64,000 bases of DNA from Rhizobiaceae bacterium (GTDB lineage Bacteria > Pseudomonadota > Alphaproteobacteria > Rhizobiales > Rhizobiaceae). Both the position numbers and the translations under genes were made by a program. The DNA lies in contig JAHBYW010000002.1 of the NCBI GenBank assembly GCA_019635755.1, positions 434,001 through 498,000 of the forward strand, written 5' to 3'. The notes below the pieces were generated by a model that saw nothing but the letters and a program-made list of their open reading frames with translations, had not been told where the DNA came from and made no database searches. Of this stretch, positions 43,739 through 52,214 are shown in pieces (positions within the stretch are counted from its first letter, which is position 1; each line of letters starts with the position of its first letter).

Positions 43739-44455
43739 ATGCGCGAGATCTCGATCAAAACCGCTGACGGGACCTGCGCCGCCTCGCTCCACGGCTCCGG
43801 CGCGGTCGGCGTCATCCTCTACATGGACGCGTTCGGCCTGCGGCCGGCGATGGACGCGATGGCGGAGCGCATCGCGATCCTCGGCTACACGGTGATCGTG
43901 CCCGACCTCTTCTACCGCAAGGCCCCGTACGGTCCGTTCGATGCCAGGACGGCATTCAACGACGACGCCAAGCGCGCCGAACTGATGGGCCTGATCGGCG
44001 GTACCACGCAGGCAATGACGCAGGCCGACACCGGGTACTTTATCAGGGCGCTGGACGATGCGGGCGCAACCGGACAGGTCGGTACCGTCGGCTACTGCAT
44101 GGGTGGCGGCCGCGCGATCAACGCGGCGGCGGCCTATCCTGATCGCATACGCGCTGCCGCGTCGTTTCACGGAGGCAACCTCGCCGCCGATGCGCCCGAC
44201 AGCCCGCATCGGCACGTCGCCAGCATCAAGGGCAGAGTCTATGTCGGTGTCGCCGGCGTCGACCGCAGTTTTCCACCCGAGCAGTCCGCGCGCCTGGCCC
44301 AGGCGCTGCGCGAGGCGGAGATCGACCACACGATCGAGAACTATGTCGGCAAGCAGCATGGCTGGTGCGTGCCTGATCACGGCGTCTTCGACGCCGAGGG
44401 GGCGGAGCGGCATTGGGTCCGGCTGGCGACCTTGTTCCGCGAAACGCTTGGGTAG
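43739..44455 (+). CDS. Dienelactone hydrolase family protein
   Basis: A 238-residue alpha/beta hydrolase. The nucleophile elbow GYCMGG carries the cysteine typical of dienelactone hydrolases, and the C-terminal histidine is in KQHGWCVPD. VIVPDLFYRKAPYGPFDA and FHGGNLA match the family. The role is hydrolysis of a lactone or small ester. ATG 43733 is an alternative start; AGGGGAGG upstream fits 43739 better. It follows the second HigBA module. Confidence 0.85.
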   Translation: MREISIKTADGTCAASLHGSGAVGVILYMDAFGLRPAMDAMAERIAILGYTVIVPDLFYRKAPYGPFDARTAFNDDAKRAELMGLIGGTTQAMTQADTGYFIRALDDAGATGQVGTVGYCMGGGRAINAAAAYPDRIRAAASFHGGNLAADAPDSPHRHVASIKGRVYVGVAGVDRSFPPEQSARLAQALREAEIDHTIENYVGKQHGWCVPDHGVFDAEGAERHWVRLATLFRETLG

Positions 44456-44508
44456 GATCGTGCAGTTGGCGTCCATTCCGGCCCGCTTCGCAGAGGTATG
44501 AGGGCGTC

Positions 44509-45192
44509 GTGCCCGATCTTGCTGCCCTTGCCACGGCGCTCGCCGGTCACGGCCTGATCCTCCGAGGCGGTTTCGATTTCGTCTCCGATGACACGCCACC
44601 GGCCGGCCCGACCGGCCGGCCGGCCCGGTCGGTCGTTCTGGTCGGCAATGCCGGCGCCGCTCACTGGCCGTTCTTTCAGGCCTGGCGCACCGCCCAGCCG
44701 GCGGACCTGGAAAACCCGCTCGACACGTGGTCGCGCCTGGTCGTCGGCGCGATCGCGGCGCGGTTCGGGGCGAGGGCGGTATCGCCATCCGACCGTCCCT
44801 ACCTGCCGTTCCAGCAATGGGCGATGCGGGCGGAAGTGCTGCGGCCGTCGCCGCTCGGCATCCTCATGCATCCGGACTACGGCTTGTGGCACGCCTATCG
44901 TGGCGCGATGCTCTTCGATGCCGAGATTTCGATTCAAACGCCTACGGGACAGAGTCATCTTTGCGACCTATGTGTCGGAAAACCCTGCATGAAATCCTGT
45001 CCGGTGGACGCCTATTCGGAAGCCGGCTTTGCCTACGGCGCCTGCGTGGCGCATGTCCGCGGAGCCTCCGGCGCGGCGTGCCGCCACGCCGGCTGCCTCG
45101 ACCGCAACGCCTGTCCCCACGGCACCGAATACCGCTATCCGGCGGACGTCCAGGCCTTCCACATGGCGGCTTTCACGGCTGCCGCTCCCTAG
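44509..45192 (+). CDS. Ferredoxin-like 4Fe-4S protein
   Basis: A 227-residue protein starting at GTG. The C-terminal half contains CDLCVGKPCMKSCPVDAY, a 4Fe-4S CxxCxxxxCxxxCP cluster site, and a further cysteine group CRHAGCLDRNACPHG. The N-terminal half has LILRGGFDF and VVLVGNAGAAHWPFF. The layout resembles a shortened epoxyqueuosine reductase-like iron-sulphur protein, but it carries no B12 domain. The function is unknown; it may be an electron carrier. Confidence 0.78.
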   Translation: MPDLAALATALAGHGLILRGGFDFVSDDTPPAGPTGRPARSVVLVGNAGAAHWPFFQAWRTAQPADLENPLDTWSRLVVGAIAARFGARAVSPSDRPYLPFQQWAMRAEVLRPSPLGILMHPDYGLWHAYRGAMLFDAEISIQTPTGQSHLCDLCVGKPCMKSCPVDAYSEAGFAYGACVAHVRGASGAACRHAGCLDRNACPHGTEYRYPADVQAFHMAAFTAAAP

Positions 45193-45306
45193 ACGGAAGG
45201 AATTCTCGGAAAATCTTGCCGCGCCTGTCGATCCGGCCGGATGCCGTTCGTCGTGGTGGCACGAGCGAGGCGATGGAGCCCCGCGGCGATCGAGAGGAGC
45301 ACGGCC

Positions 45307-45735
45307 ATGAAATTCTTTGTCGCGATCAAGGCGAACGAACGATCCGAAGCCGGCGAGATGCCGAGCGAGGACCTGATGCGCGAGATGAGCCTCTACAATG
45401 AGAAGCTGGTGAAAGCTGGCGTTATGGTGGCGGGCGAGGGGCTGCATCCGAGTTCGCGCGGCGCCCGCGTGCATTTCACCAGCAAGGCCGGCCGGCGTAT
45501 CATCGACGGACCGTTCGCCGAGACCAAGGAACTCGTCGCCGGCTACTGGATCTTCAACTGCAAGTCGCTCGACGACGCGATCGACTGGGTGCGGCAATGC
45601 CCCAACCCGACCGGCGAGGAAGGCACCGTCGAGATCCGCCAGATCTTCGACGCTGCGGACTTCGGCGAGACGTACAGGCCCGACGTCCGGGCAAGGAACG
45701 AACGCAACGCGGAACTCGCGGCGCGAAACGGATAG
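45307..45735 (+). CDS. YciI/DGPF family protein (paralogue 1)
   Basis: A 142-residue ferredoxin-fold protein with the DGPF signature (IIDGPFAETKELVAGYWIFNCKSLDDAIDWVRQCPNP). DGPF proteins are encoded with ECF42 sigma factors, as here, and are thought to be part of that signalling pathway. Ribosome binding site GAGAGGAG lies upstream. It is followed by a second paralogue and then the sigma factor. Confidence 0.88.
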   Translation: MKFFVAIKANERSEAGEMPSEDLMREMSLYNEKLVKAGVMVAGEGLHPSSRGARVHFTSKAGRRIIDGPFAETKELVAGYWIFNCKSLDDAIDWVRQCPNPTGEEGTVEIRQIFDAADFGETYRPDVRARNERNAELAARNG

Positions 45736-45762
45736 TCATCCGGGGAAACAAGGACAACGACC

Positions 45763-46185
45763 ATGCGATTCATGATGCTGATGATCCCGAAGGGATACGA
45801 GACGGCCGCGCCAGGTTCGATGCCGGAGGACAAGGGGCGGGTTGAGTCGATGATGAAATACAACGAGGCGCTGCAGCGCGCCGGCGTCCTGCTGGCCCTG
45901 GACGGCCTCCACCCGCCGTCTATGGGCGCGCGCATTTCCTTTTCCCGCGGCAGGCCGAAGGTGACCGACGGTCCCTTCCCCGAGGCGAAGGAGGTGCTTG
46001 GCGGCTATTGGGTCATCGACGTCAAATCGCGCGACGAGGCCATTGAGTGGGCGAAGCGCTGTCCCGCCTCCGACGAAGAGACGATCGAGGTCCGGCAGGT
46101 CCAGGAACTGGAAGACTGGTCCGACGAGATCAAGCCGATCCTGGAAGAGAGCTCCATCGAGCGGTGGGCGAAGAAGGGCGAGTAG
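45763..46185 (+). CDS. YciI/DGPF family protein (paralogue 2)
   Basis: A 140-residue paralogue of the previous gene (MRFMMLMIPKGYE..., VTDGPFPEAKEVLGGYWVIDVKSRDEAIEWAKRCPA). Two DGPF proteins in series suggest a heterodimer. It lies 27 bases after paralogue 1 and 66 bases before the sigma factor start. Confidence 0.88.
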   Translation: MRFMMLMIPKGYETAAPGSMPEDKGRVESMMKYNEALQRAGVLLALDGLHPPSMGARISFSRGRPKVTDGPFPEAKEVLGGYWVIDVKSRDEAIEWAKRCPASDEETIEVRQVQELEDWSDEIKPILEESSIERWAKKGE

Positions 46186-46251
46186 CGGTGTCGCGGTCCG
46201 CCCGTCCGTTGCGGGTTGCGGTTTTACCGGCGGAGTGCTTCATCGGCGGCC

Positions 46252-47532
46252 GTGAACGCCGCCGCAGACGTCAACCGCGCCATCGACGCGGTCTGGAGGA
46301 TGGAGGCGCCCAGGCTCATCGCGGGCCTGGCGCGGCAGGTGCGCGATGTCGGCCTGGCGGAGGAGCTCGCGCAGGAGGCCCTCGTCGCCGCTCTGCAGGC
46401 CTGGCCGAAGTCCGGCGTGCCCGACCGGCCGGGCGCTTGGTTGATGCAGACGGCCAAGCGCAAGGCCATCGATCTCTTCCGGCGCAACAAGCGGTTCCAG
46501 GCCATCGGTGAGGGGATCGCGCATGAGCTCGAGCAGGAGCAGATGACGCCGCCCGACCTCGATGCGGCCCTCGACGATCAGATCGGCGATGACCTGCTCG
46601 GGCTGATCTTCACCGCCTGCCATCCGGTGCTGTCGCCGGAGGCGCGCACGGCGCTGACGCTTCGGCTGCTCTGCGGCCTGACCACCGAGGAGATCGCGCG
46701 CGCGTTCCTCTCGCCCGAGCCGACGATCGCCCAGCGCATCGTGCGCGCCAAGCGCGCGCTGGCGGACGCCGGCGTCGAGTTCGAGGTGCCGCGAGGCCAG
46801 GATCTCTCCGACAGGCTCGAATCGGTGCTCGAGGTCATCTATCTCGTCTTCAACGAAGGGTACTCGGCGACGAGCGGCGACGACCTTGTCCGTCCGCAGC
46901 TCTCCAACGAAGCGATGCGCCTTGCCCGCATCCTCGCCGGACTTGCGGCCGAAGAGCCCGAGGTGCACGGCTTGCTGGCGCTGATGGAGATCCAGGCGTC
47001 GCGCTTCGCCGCTCGCGTCGGGCCGGACGGCGAGCCGATCCTGCTGCCCGACCAGAACCGTGCCCGCTGGGATCATCTTCTCATCCGCCGCGCGCTCGGC
47101 GGCTTGGCGCGTGCGGAGGCGCTGCTGCGCGAAAGCCGCACCGGTCCCGGTCCTTACGTGCTCCAGGCCGGGATCGCGGCCTGCCATGCGCGGGCGAAGA
47201 CCGCGGACGAGACCGACTGGGAACGCATCGTCGCGCTCTACGAGGCGTTGGGCGCCCTCCAGCCGTCGCCGGTGATCGAGCTGAACCGGGCAGTCGCTGT
47301 GTCGATGGCGCGCGGGCCGGCCGCCGGCCTGGCGATCGTCGATGGGCTGCGCGATGAGCCCGCGTTGAAGACCTATCACCTGCTGCCCGGCGTCCGCGCC
47401 GACCTTCTCGCCAAGCTCGGGCGGCATAGCGAGGCCAGAGCCGATTTCGAGCATGCCGCGTCGCTTGCGCGCAATGAGCGGGAGCGGGCGCATTTGCTCA
47501 AGCGGGCGGCGGAGAGCGCCGCCGGGACCTAG
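46252..47532 (+). CDS. ECF42-group RNA polymerase sigma factor
   Basis: A 426-residue sigma factor. Region 2 is AIDAVWRMEAPRLIAGLARQVRDVGLAEELAQEALVAALQAWP in outline, and region 4 contains LTLRLLCGLTTEEIARAFLSPEPTIAQRIVRAKRAL. The long C-terminal extension (about 190-426, tetratricopeptide-like) with YLVFNEGYSATSG is diagnostic for ECF42. That extension replaces an anti-sigma factor in controlling activity. GTG at 46252 matches the family N-terminus; a frame opens 12 codons earlier. Confidence 0.92.
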   Translation: MNAAADVNRAIDAVWRMEAPRLIAGLARQVRDVGLAEELAQEALVAALQAWPKSGVPDRPGAWLMQTAKRKAIDLFRRNKRFQAIGEGIAHELEQEQMTPPDLDAALDDQIGDDLLGLIFTACHPVLSPEARTALTLRLLCGLTTEEIARAFLSPEPTIAQRIVRAKRALADAGVEFEVPRGQDLSDRLESVLEVIYLVFNEGYSATSGDDLVRPQLSNEAMRLARILAGLAAEEPEVHGLLALMEIQASRFAARVGPDGEPILLPDQNRARWDHLLIRRALGGLARAEALLRESRTGPGPYVLQAGIAACHARAKTADETDWERIVALYEALGALQPSPVIELNRAVAVSMARGPAAGLAIVDGLRDEPALKTYHLLPGVRADLLAKLGRHSEARADFEHAASLARNERERAHLLKRAAESAAGT

Positions 47533-47591
47533 ACGAAAAATTTCTCGCCCGTCCCCCAAGGAATGCCCAAAACCCGGCGTCAAAGAAGCGA

Positions 47592-48167
47592 ATGACGGTA
47601 ATGGCGCTGGAGAAAAGCGGCGCCTCCGAGACCGAATCCGACGGGGTTCTGGTCGCGAAGGCTCGCGAGGGCGATAGGGCGGCTTTCGGCAGGCTTGTCG
47701 AGAGGCATTATGATTTTGTCTTCCGCGTCGCCTGGCGCTGGTGCGGCAACAAGGCCGACGCGGAGGATGTCGCGCAGGAGGTCTGCGCGCGCCTCGGGCG
47801 ATCGATCCGCGGCTATCGCGGCGGCAGCGCCTTCACGACATGGCTCTATGCGCTGACAATCAACGCGGCGCGGGACCTCCGGCGCAAGCTGGCGCGCGAC
47901 GCGGCGAAGACCGAAGCGTTCGGCGTCCACGCGCTGATTTCGGGCGAGGCGGTGGACGCCGAGCCGGAGAGCCACGCCGAGGAGCTTTGGGCGGCGGTGC
48001 GCGAACTGCCCGACAAGCAGCGCGACGCCGTGCTGCTTGTCTACGGCGAGGGACTGTCCCACGCCGGCGCCGCCGAGGTGATGGGTTTGGCCGAGCCGAC
48101 CGTCTCCTGGCACATCCATGAAGCGAAGAAGCGGCTCAAGGCGCTGGTGCGCCGAGCCGGGGATTGA
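47592..48167 (+). CDS. ECF-type RNA polymerase sigma factor
   Basis: A 191-residue sigma factor: region 2 has AAFGRLVERHYDFVFRVAWRWCGNKADAEDVAQEVCARLG and region 4 LPDKQRDAVLLVYGEGLSHAGAAEVMGLAEPTVSWHIHEAKKRLK. It shares its end with the start of the following VWA protein gene. The ATG at 47592 is used; MAL four residues later is possible. It is probably held inactive by its membrane partner. Confidence 0.9.
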   Translation: MTVMALEKSGASETESDGVLVAKAREGDRAAFGRLVERHYDFVFRVAWRWCGNKADAEDVAQEVCARLGRSIRGYRGGSAFTTWLYALTINAARDLRRKLARDAAKTEAFGVHALISGEAVDAEPESHAEELWAAVRELPDKQRDAVLLVYGEGLSHAGAAEVMGLAEPTVSWHIHEAKKRLKALVRRAGD

Positions 48168-48172
48168 AAACG

Positions 48173-50290
48173 ATGGCACACGACGACGACTTCGACGTCC
48201 TGCGGACCATGCCCGTCCCTCGCCCGAGCGATGCGGCGAGGGCGCGCGCCTTCGACGCGGCGCTCGGCGCCTATGACCTGGAAAATCGTTCGGCCGCTCC
48301 CCAAGGATCGGTCGCCGGCATGCGTCTCACGGAGCGTATCAACAAGCTCTGGAGCGGGATCATGGACAAGAAACTCATCGCCACGCCGGCCATCGCCGGC
48401 CTCGTCGCCCTGCCGATCGCCGGCTACACGGCGCTCTACCTGCTGGACGGCTCTCCCTATGCCTTCGGACCGGGAGAGGCCATCACCGAGACCGACGGCA
48501 AGCGGGTCGAGCACGAGCCGCTGGTGGTTGAGCCCAAGAAAAAGGCCGACCAGGCCAATCTCGACGAGCGGGCGCAGGACAGCGACGACATGCTGGTCGC
48601 CGGACAGCCGACGGCCGAGACGCGGCAGCGCGAGGAGAGCGTACCCGTTGTCGTTGCTCCCGAAACGACGCTGCTGGCGAGGCCGGCCCCCAAGATGACG
48701 GCTCCCGGCGAGGCCGAGGCGGTGATGAGCAGCGAGGGCGGCGCGCTCGGCCGCATGGCGGTTGCGCCGATGCCGTCCGGGGCTGCGTCGGGCACGCGGA
48801 GCGTCCAGTTCTATGACGGGATCGCGGCTCCCTCCGATCAGGTGTTCGTACCGGAGGAGAATCGTGACCGGATCGAGCAGTTTGACACGAACCCGGTGAA
48901 GTCGGCGCTGGAGAGCCCCGTCTCGACCTTCTCGATCGATGTCGACACGGCGTCCTATTCGTTTGCGCGCCGGTCGCTGAAGGAAGGCATCCTGCCGCAG
49001 GCCGACACGGTCCGCGTCGAGGAGATGATCAACTACTTCCCCTATGACTGGACCGGCCCCGAGGCGGCGACCGATCCGTTCAAGTCGACCGTCACGATCA
49101 TGCCGACGCCGTGGAACGAGCACACCAAGCTCATGCACGTCGCGATCCAGGGCTATGATATCGTCCAGACGGAGCAGCCGCGCGCCAACCTCGTCTTCCT
49201 GCTCGACGTCTCGGGCTCGATGAACGAGCCGGACAAGCTGCCGCTGCTCAAGTCCGCCTTCCGACTGCTGGTCGGCAAGCTCAATCCGGAGGACACGGTG
49301 TCGATCGTCACCTATGCCGGGGACGCCGGCACGGTGCTGATGCCGACCAAGGTCTCGGAACGCGCCAAGATTCTCGATGCCATCGACAATCTGACGCCGG
49401 GCGGCTCGACGGCGGGTGCGGCCGGCATCGAGGAAGCCTACCGGCTGGCCGAGCAGTCCTTCATCGAGGGCGGCATCAACCGCGTGATGCTCGCCACCGA
49501 CGGCGATTTCAACGTCGGCCAGACGAGCGACGACGACCTGAAGCGCATGATCGAGGCGAAGCGCGAATCCGGTGTGTTCCTGTCGGTCTTCGGCTTCGGC
49601 CGCGGCAATCTGAACGACCAGATGATGCAGACGATCGCGCAGAACGGGAACGGCACCGCCGCCTATATCGACACGCTGGCGGAAGCCGAGAAGGTGCTGG
49701 TGGAGGACTCTTCCTCGACGCTCTTCCCGATTGCCAAGGACGTGAAGATCCAGGTCGAGTTCAATCCGGCGGCGGTCGCGGAATACCGGCTGATCGGCTA
49801 CGAGACGCGAGCGCTCGCCCGCGAGGACTTCAACAACGACAAGGTCGATGCCGGCGAGATAGGATCGGGCCACTCCGTTACGGCGATCTACGAGATCACG
49901 CCGAAGGGCAGCCCGGCGCAGATGATCGACGACCTGCGCTACGGCGCGGCGTCGACGGACAATGGCGGCGTGCAGAACGCCGACGAATACGCCTTCGTCA
50001 AGATCCGCTACAAGCTGCCCGACGAAGACGTGTCGAAGCTGATCACCACACCGGTGACCAAGGCGAACGAAGTGTCGTCCTTCGGTGCGGCGAGCGCCGA
50101 CCAGCGCTTCTCGATCGCCGTCGCCGCCTTCGGTCAGAAGCTGCGCGGCACCAGCCAGGTCGCCGGCTTCGACTGGGATCGCATCAACGAGATTGCCACT
50201 GCTGCGCGCGGAACCGACCCGTTTGGGTACAGGGCCGAGTTCCTTTCGCTTGTGCGCCTTGCCTCGGCGCTGGACGGCGGAAAGCAGTAG
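48173..50290 (+). CDS. Membrane-anchored VWA/DUF3520 protein (YfbK-like), possible anti-sigma factor
   Basis: A 705-residue protein. Residues 1-65 are cytoplasmic and charged, a single membrane helix lies at about 69-90, then a linker of low complexity leads to the YfbK N-terminal domain. The von Willebrand A domain has the metal site LLDVSGSMNE and ATDGDFNVG, and a C-terminal DUF3520 domain ends near ARGTDPFGYRAEFLSLVRLA. Coupling to an ECF sigma gene suggests that the short cytoplasmic part acts as anti-sigma factor. TTG at 48164 would overlap the sigma stop and is an alternative start. A strong terminator follows. Confidence 0.88.
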   Translation: MAHDDDFDVLRTMPVPRPSDAARARAFDAALGAYDLENRSAAPQGSVAGMRLTERINKLWSGIMDKKLIATPAIAGLVALPIAGYTALYLLDGSPYAFGPGEAITETDGKRVEHEPLVVEPKKKADQANLDERAQDSDDMLVAGQPTAETRQREESVPVVVAPETTLLARPAPKMTAPGEAEAVMSSEGGALGRMAVAPMPSGAASGTRSVQFYDGIAAPSDQVFVPEENRDRIEQFDTNPVKSALESPVSTFSIDVDTASYSFARRSLKEGILPQADTVRVEEMINYFPYDWTGPEAATDPFKSTVTIMPTPWNEHTKLMHVAIQGYDIVQTEQPRANLVFLLDVSGSMNEPDKLPLLKSAFRLLVGKLNPEDTVSIVTYAGDAGTVLMPTKVSERAKILDAIDNLTPGGSTAGAAGIEEAYRLAEQSFIEGGINRVMLATDGDFNVGQTSDDDLKRMIEAKRESGVFLSVFGFGRGNLNDQMMQTIAQNGNGTAAYIDTLAEAEKVLVEDSSSTLFPIAKDVKIQVEFNPAAVAEYRLIGYETRALAREDFNNDKVDAGEIGSGHSVTAIYEITPKGSPAQMIDDLRYGAASTDNGGVQNADEYAFVKIRYKLPDEDVSKLITTPVTKANEVSSFGAASADQRFSIAVAAFGQKLRGTSQVAGFDWDRINEIATAARGTDPFGYRAEFLSLVRLASALDGGKQ

Positions 50291-50364
50291 TGGCGATGAC
50301 GGCCGCTTCCTCCCGGACCGGATCGTTCCGGACTTAGGAAGTGGCAATTCTGGGCGGGTGAGGC

Positions 50365-50399
50365 AGGCCGGCGGTGAGCGATCACTGCCGGCCTTTTTT
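50365..50399 (+). terminator. Rho-independent terminator
   Basis: A 13-base stem with one mismatch (AGGCCGGC-G-GTGA against TCAC-T-GCCGGCCT) and loop GCGA, followed by TTTTTT. It closes the sigma-VWA transcript. Confidence 0.88.
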
Positions 50400-50485
50400 C
50401 TAGCCAAAGCTGCCGGCTAGCCATCAGCTGCCATCTTGATGGCAGAATGGTTCCGCAATACTTTCGGGTGTTTCGGAGAAATGTG

Positions 50486-50734
50486 ATGCCTGAACCTCAG
50501 CTTTCCGTCCGCAGCGCCCGTGCCAAGGAAATCGCGCATCGCCTCGCTCTTCGCGAGAAGCGGTCTATCGCCGATATCGTCGAGAGGGCGCTCGAAGCAT
50601 ATGAGTTTCGCGAGACAGGTCGTGAGCCTGCAGCCGTATTCTACCGGCGTCTTGCTGAGCAGGGCGCCGACGATATCCACCTTGAGGAGATCATTCAGCA
50701 GAATCGCAAACCCAATCCGGGAATCGATCTGTGA
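50486..50734 (+). CDS. vapB: VapB-type antitoxin
   Basis: An 82-residue protein with an N-terminal ribbon-helix-helix-like region (PQLSVRSARAKEIAHRLALREKRSIADIVERALEAYE) of the PSK transcription factor/VapB group. The C-terminal tail should wrap the toxin. Its stop overlaps the GTG start of the PIN-domain toxin gene. Confidence 0.85.
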   Translation: MPEPQLSVRSARAKEIAHRLALREKRSIADIVERALEAYEFRETGREPAAVFYRRLAEQGADDIHLEEIIQQNRKPNPGIDL

Positions 50735-51144
50735 TCTTCCTCGATACCAACGTCATATCGGAGACGTTGAAGAGAACTCCCGAAGCGTCGGTCAAGGAAT
50801 GGCTATTCATCTATGATTCCGAACTGGCCCTGCCGACAGTGGTGATCGCAGAAGTCGCCTTCGGTATTCATAAAATACGTGAGCACGAACGCGCGGGCTC
50901 CCTGGAAAGGAGCCTGTCGGATTGGCGTCGCAGACTGGCGGACCGGATCTTCGGTCTGACTGAAGCGGCTGCGCTCGCCTATGGCGAAATCGTCGGTCGC
51001 GCCGCGAGACAAGGCAGGTCGATGTCAACCGCCGATGGAATGATTGCAGCGATCGTTAAAGTGAATGGCGGTCGCCTCGCGACGCGCAACATTGCGCATT
51101 TCGAAACGACCGGTCTCGAGCTGATCTCGCCCTGGGAGTTCTGA
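50731..51144 (+). CDS. vapC: VapC toxin (PIN-domain ribonuclease)
   Basis: A 137-residue PIN-domain protein. The acidic metal-binding residues are visible: FLDTNVISE (Asp4 region), VIAEVAFGI (Glu), and MSTADGMIAAIVKVNGGRLATRNIAHF with two acidic sites and the TRN motif. It cleaves structured RNA, typically tRNA. The start is GTG, overlapping vapB. It converges with the betaine-homocysteine methyltransferase gene. Confidence 0.92.
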   Translation: MIFLDTNVISETLKRTPEASVKEWLFIYDSELALPTVVIAEVAFGIHKIREHERAGSLERSLSDWRRRLADRIFGLTEAAALAYGEIVGRAARQGRSMSTADGMIAAIVKVNGGRLATRNIAHFETTGLELISPWEF

Positions 51145-51151
51145 CCTTCGG

Positions 51152-52159
51152 TCAGCCTCGCCGCCGGCGCTCCCGCTTCGCACCCTCGTTTTCGCCAGAT
51201 GCAGCCGCCGTCTTGTTGCGGAACGGCCCGATGCGATCGACGATCGTCTCCAGGGTCGGGCGGGCAGCCTTGGTGTGCGCGTCCAGCGCCTTGCGCATCG
51301 CCGCCAGATGCTGGAACGACGTGCCGCAGCAGCCGCCGACGATCTTCGCGCCGCCGTCGACCGCCAGCCGCACATAGTCGGCCATCAGTTCCGGCGTGCC
51401 GGAATAGTGGATGTCCGTGCCGCGGAATTCCGGGATGCCGCAATTGCCCTTGATGATGATCGTGGCGTCCGGCTTCGCCTCGCTCATGTCGAGCAGCGAG
51501 GCGAGAATGTCGGACGCGCCGACGCCGCAGTTCGCACCGACGCCGATCGCCGGCTGCAGACCGTCCACGACACCGTGGATGTCCTTGGGCAGCAGCCCCA
51601 TCATGGTGCGCCCGGCGGTGTCGAACGAGCCGGTATAGGTGTAGGGCAGGCCCACCTTGATGGCAGCTTCGGCGGCGGCGCGGATTTCGTCGGGGGCCGA
51701 CATCGTCTCGATCCAGGCGACCTCCGCTCCGCCGGCCTTCAGGCCTTCGATCTGTTCGACGAAGGCATCCACCGCATCCTGATAGGTCAGTGCGCCCAGC
51801 GGCTGGAGAAGCTCGCCGGTCGGCCCGACCGAACCCGCGACGATCACCTTTCGGCCGGCCTTGTCGGCGACCGAGCGCGCGATCTCGGCCGCGCGCTTGT
51901 TCAGCGCGTGCACCCGGTCCTGCGCGTGGTGCAGTTTCAGCCGATGCCGCGTGCCGCCGAACGAATTGGTGAGGATGATGTCAGCACCCGCGTCGACGAA
52001 ACCCTGATGGAGCTTCGCGATTCGGTCCGGCGCTGACTCGTTCCAGAGTTCGGGCGCCTCGCCCGATTCCAGCCCCATCGCGAAGAGGTTGGTGCCGGTC
52101 GCACCATCGGCGAGCAGGACGCCCTTTTCGGCAAGCAGCACGTCGATGGGGTTGGTCAT
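51152..52159 (-). CDS. Betaine-homocysteine S-methyltransferase (BmtB)
   Basis: A 335-residue homocysteine S-methyltransferase. Zinc ligands are Cys211 (GANCG) and Cys277/Cys278 (GGCCGT). ADGATGTNLFAMGL at the N-terminus and LTNSFGGTRHRLKLH complete the family pattern. The methyl donor is probably glycine betaine, giving methionine and dimethylglycine, which links this gene to the dehydrogenases here. The ATG at 52159 has GAGGAAG upstream; a further frame start at 52174 is less likely. A palindromic operator lies 27-48 bases upstream of the start. Confidence 0.88.
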   Translation of the reverse strand: MTNPIDVLLAEKGVLLADGATGTNLFAMGLESGEAPELWNESAPDRIAKLHQGFVDAGADIILTNSFGGTRHRLKLHHAQDRVHALNKRAAEIARSVADKAGRKVIVAGSVGPTGELLQPLGALTYQDAVDAFVEQIEGLKAGGAEVAWIETMSAPDEIRAAAEAAIKVGLPYTYTGSFDTAGRTMMGLLPKDIHGVVDGLQPAIGVGANCGVGASDILASLLDMSEAKPDATIIIKGNCGIPEFRGTDIHYSGTPELMADYVRLAVDGGAKIVGGCCGTSFQHLAAMRKALDAHTKAARPTLETIVDRIGPFRNKTAAASGENEGAKRERRRRG

Positions 52160-52185
52160 GGCACTTCCTCGCAAAGGGAGATAAG

Positions 52186-52207
52186 GATATAAAGAAGTCG
52201 TTATATG
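52186..52207. promoter_or_regulatory. Palindromic operator, second copy of the methionine-cycle type site
   Basis: The arms are GATATAAAGA and TCGTTATATG around AG, with eight of ten positions paired. The left arm is identical to that of the site at 33654. It sits in the 55-base gap between the XRE regulator gene and the betaine-homocysteine methyltransferase gene. Confidence 0.65.
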
Positions 52208-52214
52208 ATGTCAA

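Noticed and set aside
48041-50407. Long minus-strand frame (788 codons) opposite the VWA gene
   Set aside because: No motif, and it conflicts with a plus-strand gene that has VWA and DUF3520 features.
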